DNA of 13,267 nucleotides, taken from contig WVXN01000046.1 in NCBI GenBank assembly GCA_011773475.1, positions 1 to 13,267 on the forward strand, in the 5' to 3' direction. Both the position numbers and the translations under genes were made by a program. How positions within the stretch are numbered: position 1 is the first letter of the stretch; every line of letters starts with the position of its first letter. This stretch comes from Candidatus Aenigmatarchaeota archaeon (lineage in GTDB: Archaea > Aenigmatarchaeota > Aenigmatarchaeia > Aenigmatarchaeales > Aenigmatarchaeaceae). A model generated the notes under the pieces. The model worked only from the letters and a program-made list of their open reading frames with translations, ran no database searches and was not told the origin of the DNA. Shown here piece after piece: positions 1 to 6,834 of the stretch.

Positions 1-942
1 CATTATTTTACATTTAATCTTGTCTGCCAAATCTAATAATTCTTCAAATTCCCTTATTTTAATATCAGAAACCAAAAGAAAATCAATTGTTCCATTCTCC
101 AAAGCTTCTCTAGTTTTTTCCAAACCATAAACAGATTTCCCATTTTTATTAATTTCTTCTAACAATCTTTCAACAGCTTTTGTTTCTTGAGTAATTCTAC
201 TGTATTTAGTTATTTTTTCTATTAAACCTTTTTTTAACAACTCTTGCAAACCTAAATTTCCTGTTTGATAAGTAAATTCTATCATTAATTTATCCAACAA
301 TTCTTTTTCCCTCTGTTTTATTAGATTTTGTAAATTATCTCTTGCAAAACCAGGACCAGCAATTACAATTTTTTTAACATTTTTAGATCTTTTTCTCAAT
401 TCACTTAGTATTTTAGCATAATACTCCTTTCTCTCTTTTTCAGCTTTTTTAGCATCAAACCTTTTTCCAGTTGCTTTAGAAACTAAATTAAACAAGTGTT
501 TGTATCTTGTTTTTAAAAAGTAAAAGTCAGCCTCATCTTCATCTAATACGCATATTAAAACTGGTTCTGGTTTTCTTTCAGCAGATTTGACTCTATCAAT
601 TTCCCATGATTTCCATTCCTTTTCTATTTTTAAAAACTTTTTAGGTTCGATTTCTATTGTATGATATCCTCTATCCACTCTTTCAGGAGCTTCTACAATC
701 TTTCCAGTTAACCTTAATTTTTCTTTTAATTCAATTTTTTCAACAAGTATTTTCATAATTGCTTCTTTTCTTCCTGTTTTAGCTCTTACTAGTTCACCTT
801 CTCTCCTTATTTTAACACTTCTAGGAGACTTTGCAGTAATAAAACTTCCAGGAGTTATGATTTCTTTCAATATGTACAAGTCCTCATTTGTATCAGGAGT
901 TATTTTTCCTATATTGTGCTTTAAATCAAAACGTGAGCGCAT
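1..942 (-). CDS. pelA: mRNA surveillance protein Pelota (aPelota/Dom34), 3' end cut by window edge
   Basis: The minus-strand reading frame is open for 314 codons from an ATG at 940-942 to the left edge, with no stop, so the C-terminus lies outside. Archaeal Pelota is usually about 350 residues, so only a few dozen are missing. The family binds the A site of stalled ribosomes with aEF1A and, with ABCE1, splits them (no-go/non-stop rescue in the cytoplasm). Three domains are visible. Residues 1-125 are the Sm-like N-terminal domain. Residues about 128-260 are the eRF1-like central domain with the family signature IVIAGPGF (192-199). Residues about 262-314 are the start of the C-terminal domain, with VYGLEKTREAL and IDFLLVSD (271-293). 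No GGQ motif is present, which separates it from release factor aRF1. No Shine-Dalgarno is seen; a TATA-like box 24-32 bases upstream suggests a leaderless transcript. It is divergent from the gene at 980. Confidence 0.96.
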   Translation of the reverse strand, partial: MRSRFDLKHNIGKITPDTNEDLYILKEIITPGSFITAKSPRSVKIRREGELVRAKTGRKEAIMKILVEKIELKEKLRLTGKIVEAPERVDRGYHTIEIEPKKFLKIEKEWKSWEIDRVKSAERKPEPVLICVLDEDEADFYFLKTRYKHLFNLVSKATGKRFDAKKAEKERKEYYAKILSELRKRSKNVKKIVIAGPGFARDNLQNLIKQREKELLDKLMIEFTYQTGNLGLQELLKKGLIEKITKYSRITQETKAVERLLEEINKNGKSVYGLEKTREALENGTIDFLLVSDIKIREFEELLDLADKIKCKIM

Positions 943-945
943 GAG

Positions 946-974
946 AATATTTTTATTCTTATGTGTTTAAATAT
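946..974. promoter_or_regulatory. Compact divergent promoter with interlocked TATA-like boxes
   Basis: Only 37 bases separate the start codons of pelA (942, minus) and the surface gene (980, plus). On the plus strand TTTTTAT at 950-956 lies 24-30 bases before ATG 980. On the minus strand ATATTTAAA (966-974) lies 24-32 bases before ATG 942. Each box therefore sits at the right distance for transcription to start at or next to its own start codon, and each lies inside the other's initiation region. Neither gene has a Shine-Dalgarno site, which fits leaderless mRNAs. The box positions are seen; their use is inferred. Confidence 0.6.
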
Positions 975-979
975 CAACT

Positions 980-1765
980 ATGCCACACTTCCTACCAATT
1001 TTAATAATAGCAATAATCTGTTTAATCGCATTTTTGTTAGTTTTTGGAGGAGGAGACTTAGTTTTCAGACCTTCAAGAACATCTACTTACAGATATTTAC
1101 CAGCTGATAGGACAATAGAATTCAAAAATTTTGAGATTTCCTTTACAACAGGTGAAGAAAAAGTTGGATATACGAAAGGAGAGGTTTCTAATGGTGCTTT
1201 TATTACAGAAGAAAAGAGAGTAGGATTTAGAGTTTTAGATTCATTTGATGTTTCTGAAGCTTTAATAAATCTTAGGGTTTGGAACACAAACTACTATGGT
1301 AAATTAATACTTTTAGTTAATGGAGAACAGGTTTATGCAGAACGTCCTCCTGTTGGCGAAAATCTAATTGGTTTTGATACAGATATTTTAAAAGAAAATA
1401 ATATTCTAGAAGTAAAAGCAGAAAGTTCTGGTTGGAGAATCTGGGCACCAACTGTTTATATTTTTGATTCAGATGTTATTGTTAATTATTATGGTAAGAA
1501 AACCAAGAGTTTTAATTTTGAATTAAGTGAATTGGAAACTGAGTACATGGAAAGAGCAAGAATTGTTGTTTATGCTGATAGAGAGGGAATAGGAGATCTT
1601 GAAGTTATGATAAATGGAGTAAAAGTTCATAGTGGAATAACAACAATTTATAAGGACTTTCCAACTAATGTTCTTAGAATTGGAAATAATACAATTGAAT
1701 TTTCTACAGAGCCAGATACAAAGTATGTTATTTCTTCTGCACAGGTAATAGTGTTTTTTGAATGA
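980..1765 (+). CDS. Membrane-anchored protein with two tandem beta-sandwich domains (unknown function)
   Basis: This is a 261-residue protein of no family I can name. Residues 4-23 form one hydrophobic segment with no lipobox Cys, so the protein is probably held by an uncleaved N-terminal anchor with the rest outside the cell. The remainder alternates short hydrophobic strands with polar turns. Two parts look like repeats of one another. The first is about 95-168 (LRVW..., KLILLVNGEQVY, NNILEVKAESS, APTVYIF). The second is about 192-261 (ARIVVYAD, LEVMINGVKVHSG, NNTIEFSTE, SSAQVIVFF). Each has a strand, a 'VNG/ING' turn, then 'NNxxEhxxE' and a last strand. This resembles jelly-roll carbohydrate-binding or adhesion modules, but no binding residue can be assigned. 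It starts the plus-strand surface block; the next gene begins 55 bases after its stop. The start is supported by the anchor and by the TATA-like box at 950-956. Confidence 0.8.
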   Translation: MPHFLPILIIAIICLIAFLLVFGGGDLVFRPSRTSTYRYLPADRTIEFKNFEISFTTGEEKVGYTKGEVSNGAFITEEKRVGFRVLDSFDVSEALINLRVWNTNYYGKLILLVNGEQVYAERPPVGENLIGFDTDILKENNILEVKAESSGWRIWAPTVYIFDSDVIVNYYGKKTKSFNFELSELETEYMERARIVVYADREGIGDLEVMINGVKVHSGITTIYKDFPTNVLRIGNNTIEFSTEPDTKYVISSAQVIVFFE

Positions 1766-1789
1766 TAATTTAATATATCGAATTTCACA

Positions 1790-1800
1790 TTTACTTTATA
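1790..1800 (+). promoter_or_regulatory. TATA-like box before the nine-span membrane protein
   Basis: TTTACTTTATA lies about 21-31 bases upstream of ATG 1821 in an AT-rich gap. No Shine-Dalgarno sequence precedes the ATG, so a leaderless or very short leader is likely. Assigned by position only. Confidence 0.4.
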
Positions 1801-1820
1801 GTAAATTATAGGTTATTTTT

Positions 1821-4490
1821 ATGGCAAGAAAACGAAAAAAATTAATTGATAGAATAATTGATAAAATTCTAGGAACTGAAAAATATGCAGAAGAGTTAGG
1901 ACTTAAGGAAAAAAAAGCAATGGAACTTGATGTACCATTAACTAAGAAAATTTCAAGTAGAGTTAGAGGAAAAAAATGGTACGACATAGATTATGAAAAA
2001 CCAACAACAGCAGAAGGACTTGAAAAAGCTTGGGAAAAATCTAGATTTATGAAACGTCAAAAAGCTGAAAGAGAAATGATATCAGATGTTTTAAAAGAAG
2101 ATAATAAATTATATAATCACATTTTAAGACTAGCTAAAAAAGGTTCAGAAAGACATAAGAACATGTTGAAAAATATAAAGGCGTATGTTGCGCAAGGAGT
2201 GGATATTGATACAGCGGTTAGAAAAGCCTATAGTGGTGCAAACATAAGTTATGCAATGAAAAGACAAAAACAAGCAGAAGCAGCAGGAGACACCGAATTA
2301 GCTGGTCATTTTAAAAGAATGAGAGGTCATGCATTAGCAAAAACTAAAGAAGGTCAACAAATATCTTATACTAAAAGTCCTCCACCTCCTCCTCCTGAAA
2401 GAAGCCCCTCATTTGCAGCTATTGCTAGAATAGCAGGAAAAGGTCCACAGCTTAAAATTTTTCAAGTCCTTATTTTTATTATAGCTGCAATATGTTCTAT
2501 AGTTATTCCACCAATGTTCGGCATACCCTCTCGAACATTTTTGGCAATAGGATTTATTTTTGTTGGAATCTATAACATGTTTCCTTCAGAACGCAGTGTT
2601 ATGAGGGAGATAGGAGTAGGAGAAAGAATAAGCGCTGCAGGAGCAGGTACTTTAACAGCAAAAGCTTTTTTCAAATTAGGTGCTTTTGTTTATATTTTGT
2701 GGGACTTCTTCCTTTTGAATCGTATTCTTGGTTTAGTTTTTGGGTTTATATTTTATTTTAATCTGCCTCTTCGCTACAAAACTAGCCAACCTTATAATAT
2801 GATATTAGGATGGATAAGATTGGGTCTCGGCTTTTTTTTAGCGTATCAAATTGCTCTAACTTTTAGTGGTCCTTTATTTTGGCCACTGGGTTTATTGGCA
2901 GGAGCATTTTTTATAGCGCTTCCTACTCATATCGCAGATCCAGAAGGTGGTGTAGTAACAATAAATTTAGGCTCAAAAGCTACAAAGGGTCTTCAGTTCG
3001 TTGAAAGAACACTTTTTTCTTTGGTTATGCTTGCTGCTTTAATTACATTTTTAGGCACCATGGGAATGGGACTAACAAATATAAATTGGAATGATATAAG
3101 TGTATTATTATATTTTTCTGTTTGGCTTTTCTCTATTGCATCAGGTATATCAGCTGGTCCAGAAGGTAGACCAGTTATTGGAGTTGTAATGATCATTTTA
3201 TCTTTGTTCATATTTTCAACTACATATACAGGTTATGTTGGTACTTCAATATTTGGAGTTTTCTGGCCTCAGGTTCAAGGTTTTGGTGAAGTATATTTGA
3301 GTCCATTAGGTGATATTTGGGCACAAGCTCAAAGCTCATTATCAGACACATGGCTGATAATGACAAATCCTCAACAATATTATTTATTACAACAACAAAA
3401 AGAACAAGCGACAAAGACTGTAATTATGACAGGCGGAACTCCTCTGTCAATAGAATTGACTAAATCTGAATTACAACCATCCTTAATAGGAATTTTAGAG
3501 CCAAGTGAGCCTACAATAGGTATTATGGAACTTCATAACAAAGGAGATTTCACTTCAGGTGAAATAGATTTAGATATTTGGTCAACTTGGGTAAATTCAA
3601 CAACACTAGAGGAAACACCTATAGGAAAAATTATTAATTTAGAGTGCAGTAGTGCATTTGCTCCTTTTGGTAGTTCAATTGATTCTCCAATTTCAGGAGA
3701 TCCAGCTAATTGTCAATGGACTGGAGATACTTATCCAACAGAGATGAGATCAGTTACATATCTACTTGAGCCAGGACCCGATCCATGGAGTTATTTGTTT
3801 ACAGATTGTTTAGATAACAGTGTTGACCCACCAATGGATTGTTCTTGTTTTACTCCTGCCTGCTCTGTTGGTAATACAACATATAAATATGGGGGCATGA
3901 GTGTTAAAGTAAATGCTAACCTAACTTATGAATATATTGTTAATGTGTCAATACCAATTGAAGTCATGAACTTTGGCGTTTATTTGAATAAGCTTCAAAC
4001 TAGAGAAATAGTTTTACATGATTTAACATCTGAATACACAGGAGGACCTATTAAAGCAACTCTATGGACTCCTAAGCAACCAGCAAGAACAGACATACCT
4101 TTCTTAGTAGTTGCTTCTATTTACAATAATGGCCAAGGTGAGCTATTAAAGATAGAAGAATTTGAAATTACTGTTTATGGTAAGGATACAATAAGCGGTG
4201 TTAATGTATTAGGTTCAACATTTAGAACAAGTAGTCCTCAAGCATCTGCAATACCAGACGGTTGTGGTGCTGCTGTTGCTGATGGAAATGGAAATTGGAT
4301 TATAACTTGTAGCAATACATATATAGGTGACATTGTAGAACCTGGAGAATGGAAAAGAGTTTCCTTCTATATAACTCCAAGTGCTACTATAGAAGAACAA
4401 AAAACCACTCAAATTATAGGACGGGCTGAATATACATATAGAAAAACAACTTCACAACAGTTACAAATGGCAAATGCACCTCCGCAATAA
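1821..4490 (+). CDS. Large polytopic membrane protein with basic helical cytoplasmic region and double beta-sandwich ectodomain (unknown function)
   Basis: This 889-residue protein has four visible parts. Residues 1-185 are basic, helical and rich in Lys/Arg/Glu, with coiled-coil-like stretches, so probably cytoplasmic. Residues 187-192 are six prolines forming a linker. Residues about 212-470 hold some nine hydrophobic spans (near 213-231, 238-254, 283-299, 301-315, 328-347, 351-368, 394-414, 426-444, 451-470). Residues about 535-880 are a beta-rich region with many Cys. With a basic N-terminus inside, nine spans place this region outside. It splits into a first sandwich (about 541-735) and a second beginning GGPIK at 741-745, with Cys815 and Cys830. 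The same second-domain layout occurs in the four lipoproteins downstream, so this may be their membrane partner. No enzyme or transporter motif was recognised. The next gene starts 40 bases after the stop. Confidence 0.85.
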   Translation: MARKRKKLIDRIIDKILGTEKYAEELGLKEKKAMELDVPLTKKISSRVRGKKWYDIDYEKPTTAEGLEKAWEKSRFMKRQKAEREMISDVLKEDNKLYNHILRLAKKGSERHKNMLKNIKAYVAQGVDIDTAVRKAYSGANISYAMKRQKQAEAAGDTELAGHFKRMRGHALAKTKEGQQISYTKSPPPPPPERSPSFAAIARIAGKGPQLKIFQVLIFIIAAICSIVIPPMFGIPSRTFLAIGFIFVGIYNMFPSERSVMREIGVGERISAAGAGTLTAKAFFKLGAFVYILWDFFLLNRILGLVFGFIFYFNLPLRYKTSQPYNMILGWIRLGLGFFLAYQIALTFSGPLFWPLGLLAGAFFIALPTHIADPEGGVVTINLGSKATKGLQFVERTLFSLVMLAALITFLGTMGMGLTNINWNDISVLLYFSVWLFSIASGISAGPEGRPVIGVVMIILSLFIFSTTYTGYVGTSIFGVFWPQVQGFGEVYLSPLGDIWAQAQSSLSDTWLIMTNPQQYYLLQQQKEQATKTVIMTGGTPLSIELTKSELQPSLIGILEPSEPTIGIMELHNKGDFTSGEIDLDIWSTWVNSTTLEETPIGKIINLECSSAFAPFGSSIDSPISGDPANCQWTGDTYPTEMRSVTYLLEPGPDPWSYLFTDCLDNSVDPPMDCSCFTPACSVGNTTYKYGGMSVKVNANLTYEYIVNVSIPIEVMNFGVYLNKLQTREIVLHDLTSEYTGGPIKATLWTPKQPARTDIPFLVVASIYNNGQGELLKIEEFEITVYGKDTISGVNVLGSTFRTSSPQASAIPDGCGAAVADGNGNWIITCSNTYIGDIVEPGEWKRVSFYITPSATIEEQKTTQIIGRAEYTYRKTTSQQLQMANAPPQ

Positions 4491-4521
4491 AACCTTTAAG
4501 TTAAAAAATAAAATATAAAAT

Positions 4522-4525
4522 GGAG
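4522..4525 (+). promoter_or_regulatory. Shine-Dalgarno GGAG before lipoprotein gene 4531
   Basis: GGAG lies five bases before ATG 4531 and fixes this start. Most neighbours lack such a site, which suggests this gene is translated from a leadered mRNA, perhaps read through from the gene 40 bases upstream. AT-rich TATA-like sequence at 4501-4520 leaves a local promoter possible. Confidence 0.5.
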
Positions 4526-4530
4526 ATTTA

Positions 4531-5454
4531 ATGAAAAAACTATTATTGGGTTCAATATTAATTTTATTGTTTTCAGGTTGTGTAAGTTTTCCTCCGCTTT
4601 GGGGTGGTGAAGGTCCTAAAGTAAAAGAATTGCCACCAGATGTGATATCAATACATAACCTAACTGTTTTACCTTCAACATCTGTCCGTGATAAAGATGA
4701 ATTTTCAATTTATTTTGAATTATTAAATCAAGATGAATTTAATGATATTACTCCCACTTATAATATTTATGATACTGGTTTGTGTACACGTGTAGGAGGA
4801 GATCCCGACATTTCAGTTTCATCAACTGGTAGTTTCGATCCTGCTTCTTTTTCTCCAAAAGAAACAAGATTAGTTGAATGGATTTTTAAAGCACCCTCAG
4901 CAGAGGAGATTGCAAACATCAGAACAGTCTGTCCTATAAAATTTAAATTCGATTTTTCTTATAATGCAACATCAATGATTGATATTCTTGTGGTTGAAAA
5001 ATCACACTTATTAGAATTACAAAGGTCAGGAACAGGAACTACTTTTGTGCCAACTGTAAACGTTGGAAGAGGACCTATAAAAATTTACTTTGATTTTGGA
5101 GCTGCTTTACCTGTAAAAAATAATTATGATTTACCAGTTTATTTATTGGTGGAAGATAAAGGAACTGGGTTACTGAGAGAAATCGAGAGTAATAAATTTA
5201 AAGTAACATTTCCTCCAGATTTCACTGTTCCTGATGGTGGAGATACTTGTCCATTTTTTAATTGTGTTGGTAGAGTATGCACAAACAATGAAGTTATTCC
5301 TTTAATAAACAAAAAATCCCTTGAAATAAGATGTTCTGGTATTAAAACACCATCTACTCTTTCTCCAGGTCCAGAAAAAACATATTTTATAAATGCATTT
5401 ATTGAATACAAATACTACACTATAGGAAACGTTAATGTTGAGGTAAAACCATAA
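4531..5454 (+). CDS. Lipoprotein with two Ig/CARDB-like beta-sandwich domains (unknown function)
   Basis: This is a 307-residue predicted surface lipoprotein. Residues 1-16 form a signal peptide (KK then a Leu/Ile core) ending in lipobox FSGC with Cys17 as the likely lipidated residue. Domain 1 covers about 38-165 (FSIYFELLN at 58-66, VEWIFKAP at 115-122, Cys134, then DILVVEK). Domain 2 covers about 180-307, starting RGPIKIYF at 180-187, with four Cys at 240, 245, 250 and 268 that could form disulfides, and ending YYTIGNVNVEV. The layout matches the next gene closely: IYFEL strand, a Cys-Pro/Leu-Ile strand, Y-x-A-T, a 'D-I-x-V' strand, then the Gly-Pro domain. No catalytic motif is visible, so binding, adhesion or scaffolding is the most one can suggest. 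A Shine-Dalgarno GGAG supports this ATG. Confidence 0.83.
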   Translation: MKKLLLGSILILLFSGCVSFPPLWGGEGPKVKELPPDVISIHNLTVLPSTSVRDKDEFSIYFELLNQDEFNDITPTYNIYDTGLCTRVGGDPDISVSSTGSFDPASFSPKETRLVEWIFKAPSAEEIANIRTVCPIKFKFDFSYNATSMIDILVVEKSHLLELQRSGTGTTFVPTVNVGRGPIKIYFDFGAALPVKNNYDLPVYLLVEDKGTGLLREIESNKFKVTFPPDFTVPDGGDTCPFFNCVGRVCTNNEVIPLINKKSLEIRCSGIKTPSTLSPGPEKTYFINAFIEYKYYTIGNVNVEVKP

Positions 5455-5463
5455 ATTTATTTA
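5455..5463 (+). promoter_or_regulatory. TATA-like box before the Hint-domain lipoprotein
   Basis: ATTTATTTA begins right after the stop of the upstream gene and lies 20-28 bases before ATG 5483. The ATG has no Shine-Dalgarno site, so a leaderless start is likely. This would let the Hint gene be transcribed on its own. Confidence 0.45.
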
Positions 5464-5482
5464 CTAAAATCTAATAATCTTT

Positions 5483-6748
5483 ATGAAGTATTTACTGTTA
5501 TTATTACCTATTATTTTAATTTCTTTATGTTCAATTCTACCGCCTCTACCTGAAATTCCATTACCATTAGAACCCCAGGTTTTTACAACTGATGTAGGAA
5601 GCCCAGATATTTTCATAAAAGTAGAAACATTATCTTCAGTAATTAGAGGAGGGAGGGAAGCCCAAATTTATTTTGAATTAAGGAACAAACAGCTTTATGA
5701 TTTAAAAAATGTTGTTCTTGATGTTTATGATCACCCATGTTTTCCTTCTGGTGATTTTAAAAAAGAAGACTGTGGTAGTAGCGGAACATTAAAGTCAAAT
5801 CAAAGTTGCTTTTGGTTTCCAAGGTGGAGATCAGATGAAACAAGTATAGATAGAAATTGTTTGATAAGACTTTCAATTTCATACGAAGCAACTAACTCTG
5901 TTTTCCAAGATATAGCAGTTTTACCAAAGCATGAATATATTCAAAGAGAAATAGAAGGGACACTTCAAGATGTTCCTATTCGCTCTTCTTCTGCAAAAGG
6001 TCCGTTAAATGTTTACCTAACCTTTTCAGAACAGCAACCGCTTCTAGGAGACGAAGAATGCACTATCCATATTAATTACAATAATATGGGGGATGGTCTT
6101 GTTAAAAAATCAGGTAAACCATTTATTGAATTAACAGTTCCAAATAACATGTTAAATTTTAATTGTGATGGTTATTCAGGTAATGAATTAACAGATCCTC
6201 CAACATTTATAAAGGGTAGAGCTGTTCCAACAGAATGTGGTTTTAAAACTGAAGATGTAGACGTGATGGATATTAAATCTTTGGGTATAGATATTAATTA
6301 TAAATATGTTATTTACAATTCCATTCCTATAACAGTAAAAGGAGAATCACCTTCAACGCCAGAAGGCGTAGGTGGTACATCACAAGGCGGACGTAGTGGA
6401 GGCTGTTTAGTAGAAGGTTCTAAGATTTTAACACCCGAAGGATTTAAGAAAATTGAGGACTTGAAAGTTGGAGATATTGTAATAGGATATAAAAATGGAA
6501 AGGAACTTGAAACAAAAATTAGAGAAAAAACCTCTCACTTCGGATTTTGGAATATTTATCATTATAAAGGATATTGGTTTACAGAAACTCATGGAGTTTA
6601 TCCTTCTTTAGAAGAAGAATCAGTTTTAGTTCCTCTACTTTCAAATAAAATAAATACATATACAGGTTATGTTTTTAATATAGAAACTGGAACCCATAAC
6701 TACTTTGGAGAAAATAACTTGTTAATTCACAATTTTAAACCGATGTGA
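5483..6748 (+). CDS. Surface protein with two beta-sandwich domains and a C-terminal self-processing Hint (intein/Hedgehog-like) domain
   Basis: This is a 421-residue protein. Residues 1-15 form a signal peptide; Cys16 sits in ISLC, a weak lipobox because the -1 residue is Leu. Domain 1 (about 42-158) and domain 2 (about 172-287, from KGPLNVYL) match the preceding lipoprotein, including a Cys pair at 228 and 252. A Gly/Ser-rich linker (289-307) follows. Residues 308-417 form a Hint domain. Block A is CLVEGSKILTPEG with IEDLKVGD (nucleophile Cys308 after Gly307). Block B is TETH (367-370). Block F is VFNIETGTHNYF (His405), and block G is LLIHN (His416, Asn417). The +1 residue is Phe418 and only FKPM follows, so ordinary splicing is not expected. 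N-S acyl shift at Gly307-Cys308 could release or transfer the N-terminal part; Asn417 cyclisation would free only four residues. There is no homing endonuclease insert. At 110 residues the domain is compact, closer to bacterial intein-like or pretoxin Hint domains. No toxin or other C-terminal partner follows. Confidence 0.88.
   Translation: MKYLLLLLPIILISLCSILPPLPEIPLPLEPQVFTTDVGSPDIFIKVETLSSVIRGGREAQIYFELRNKQLYDLKNVVLDVYDHPCFPSGDFKKEDCGSSGTLKSNQSCFWFPRWRSDETSIDRNCLIRLSISYEATNSVFQDIAVLPKHEYIQREIEGTLQDVPIRSSSAKGPLNVYLTFSEQQPLLGDEECTIHINYNNMGDGLVKKSGKPFIELTVPNNMLNFNCDGYSGNELTDPPTFIKGRAVPTECGFKTEDVDVMDIKSLGIDINYKYVIYNSIPITVKGESPSTPEGVGGTSQGGRSGGCLVEGSKILTPEGFKKIEDLKVGDIVIGYKNGKELETKIREKTSHFGFWNIYHYKGYWFTETHGVYPSLEEESVLVPLLSNKINTYTGYVFNIETGTHNYFGENNLLIHNFKPM
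6404..6733 (+). other. Hint domain (residues 308-417) inside the surface protein
   Basis: This marks the codons from block A Cys308 to block G Asn417. All four hallmarks of the Hint fold appear in order: N-terminal Cys followed by an S-K-I-L-T-P-E-G strand, the TxxH motif, a His in the 'THNYF' strand, and terminal His-Asn. The motifs are seen directly; that the domain is active and folds outside the cell is inferred. Base composition looks like the rest of the gene, so there is no sign of very recent insertion. Confidence 0.87.
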
Positions 6749-6794
6749 TTGCAATACTATGGGACTACAAAAAGATTGAATCTAATATCACTAA

Positions 6795-6804
6795 TTTATA
6801 AATA
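6795..6804 (+). promoter_or_regulatory. Strong TATA box of lipoprotein gene 6835
   Basis: TTTATAAATA lies 31-40 bases before ATG 6835, predicting initiation near 6825 and a leader of about ten bases. A second element TTACAATCTTAT follows at 6811-6822. Both elements recur at the same spacing before the paralog at 8007. Confidence 0.65.
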
Positions 6805-6834
6805 CATCCTTTACAATCTTATATCAGTGAAAAT

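Noticed and set aside
1087..5411. Several minus-strand open frames of 60-90 codons within the surface genes
   Set aside because: No promoter, ribosome site or family resemblance; they lie fully inside genes with clear signal peptides and domains.
6404..6748. Classic splicing intein with homing endonuclease
   Set aside because: There is no LAGLIDADG or HNH insert, the +1 residue is Phe, and almost no C-terminal host sequence follows, so a splicing intein does not fit.
6749..6834. Frameshifted remainder of a toxin or C-terminal host part after the Hint domain
   Set aside because: The 86 bases hold stops in the plus frames and only promoter-like sequence before the next lipoprotein gene; nothing resembles a toxin domain.
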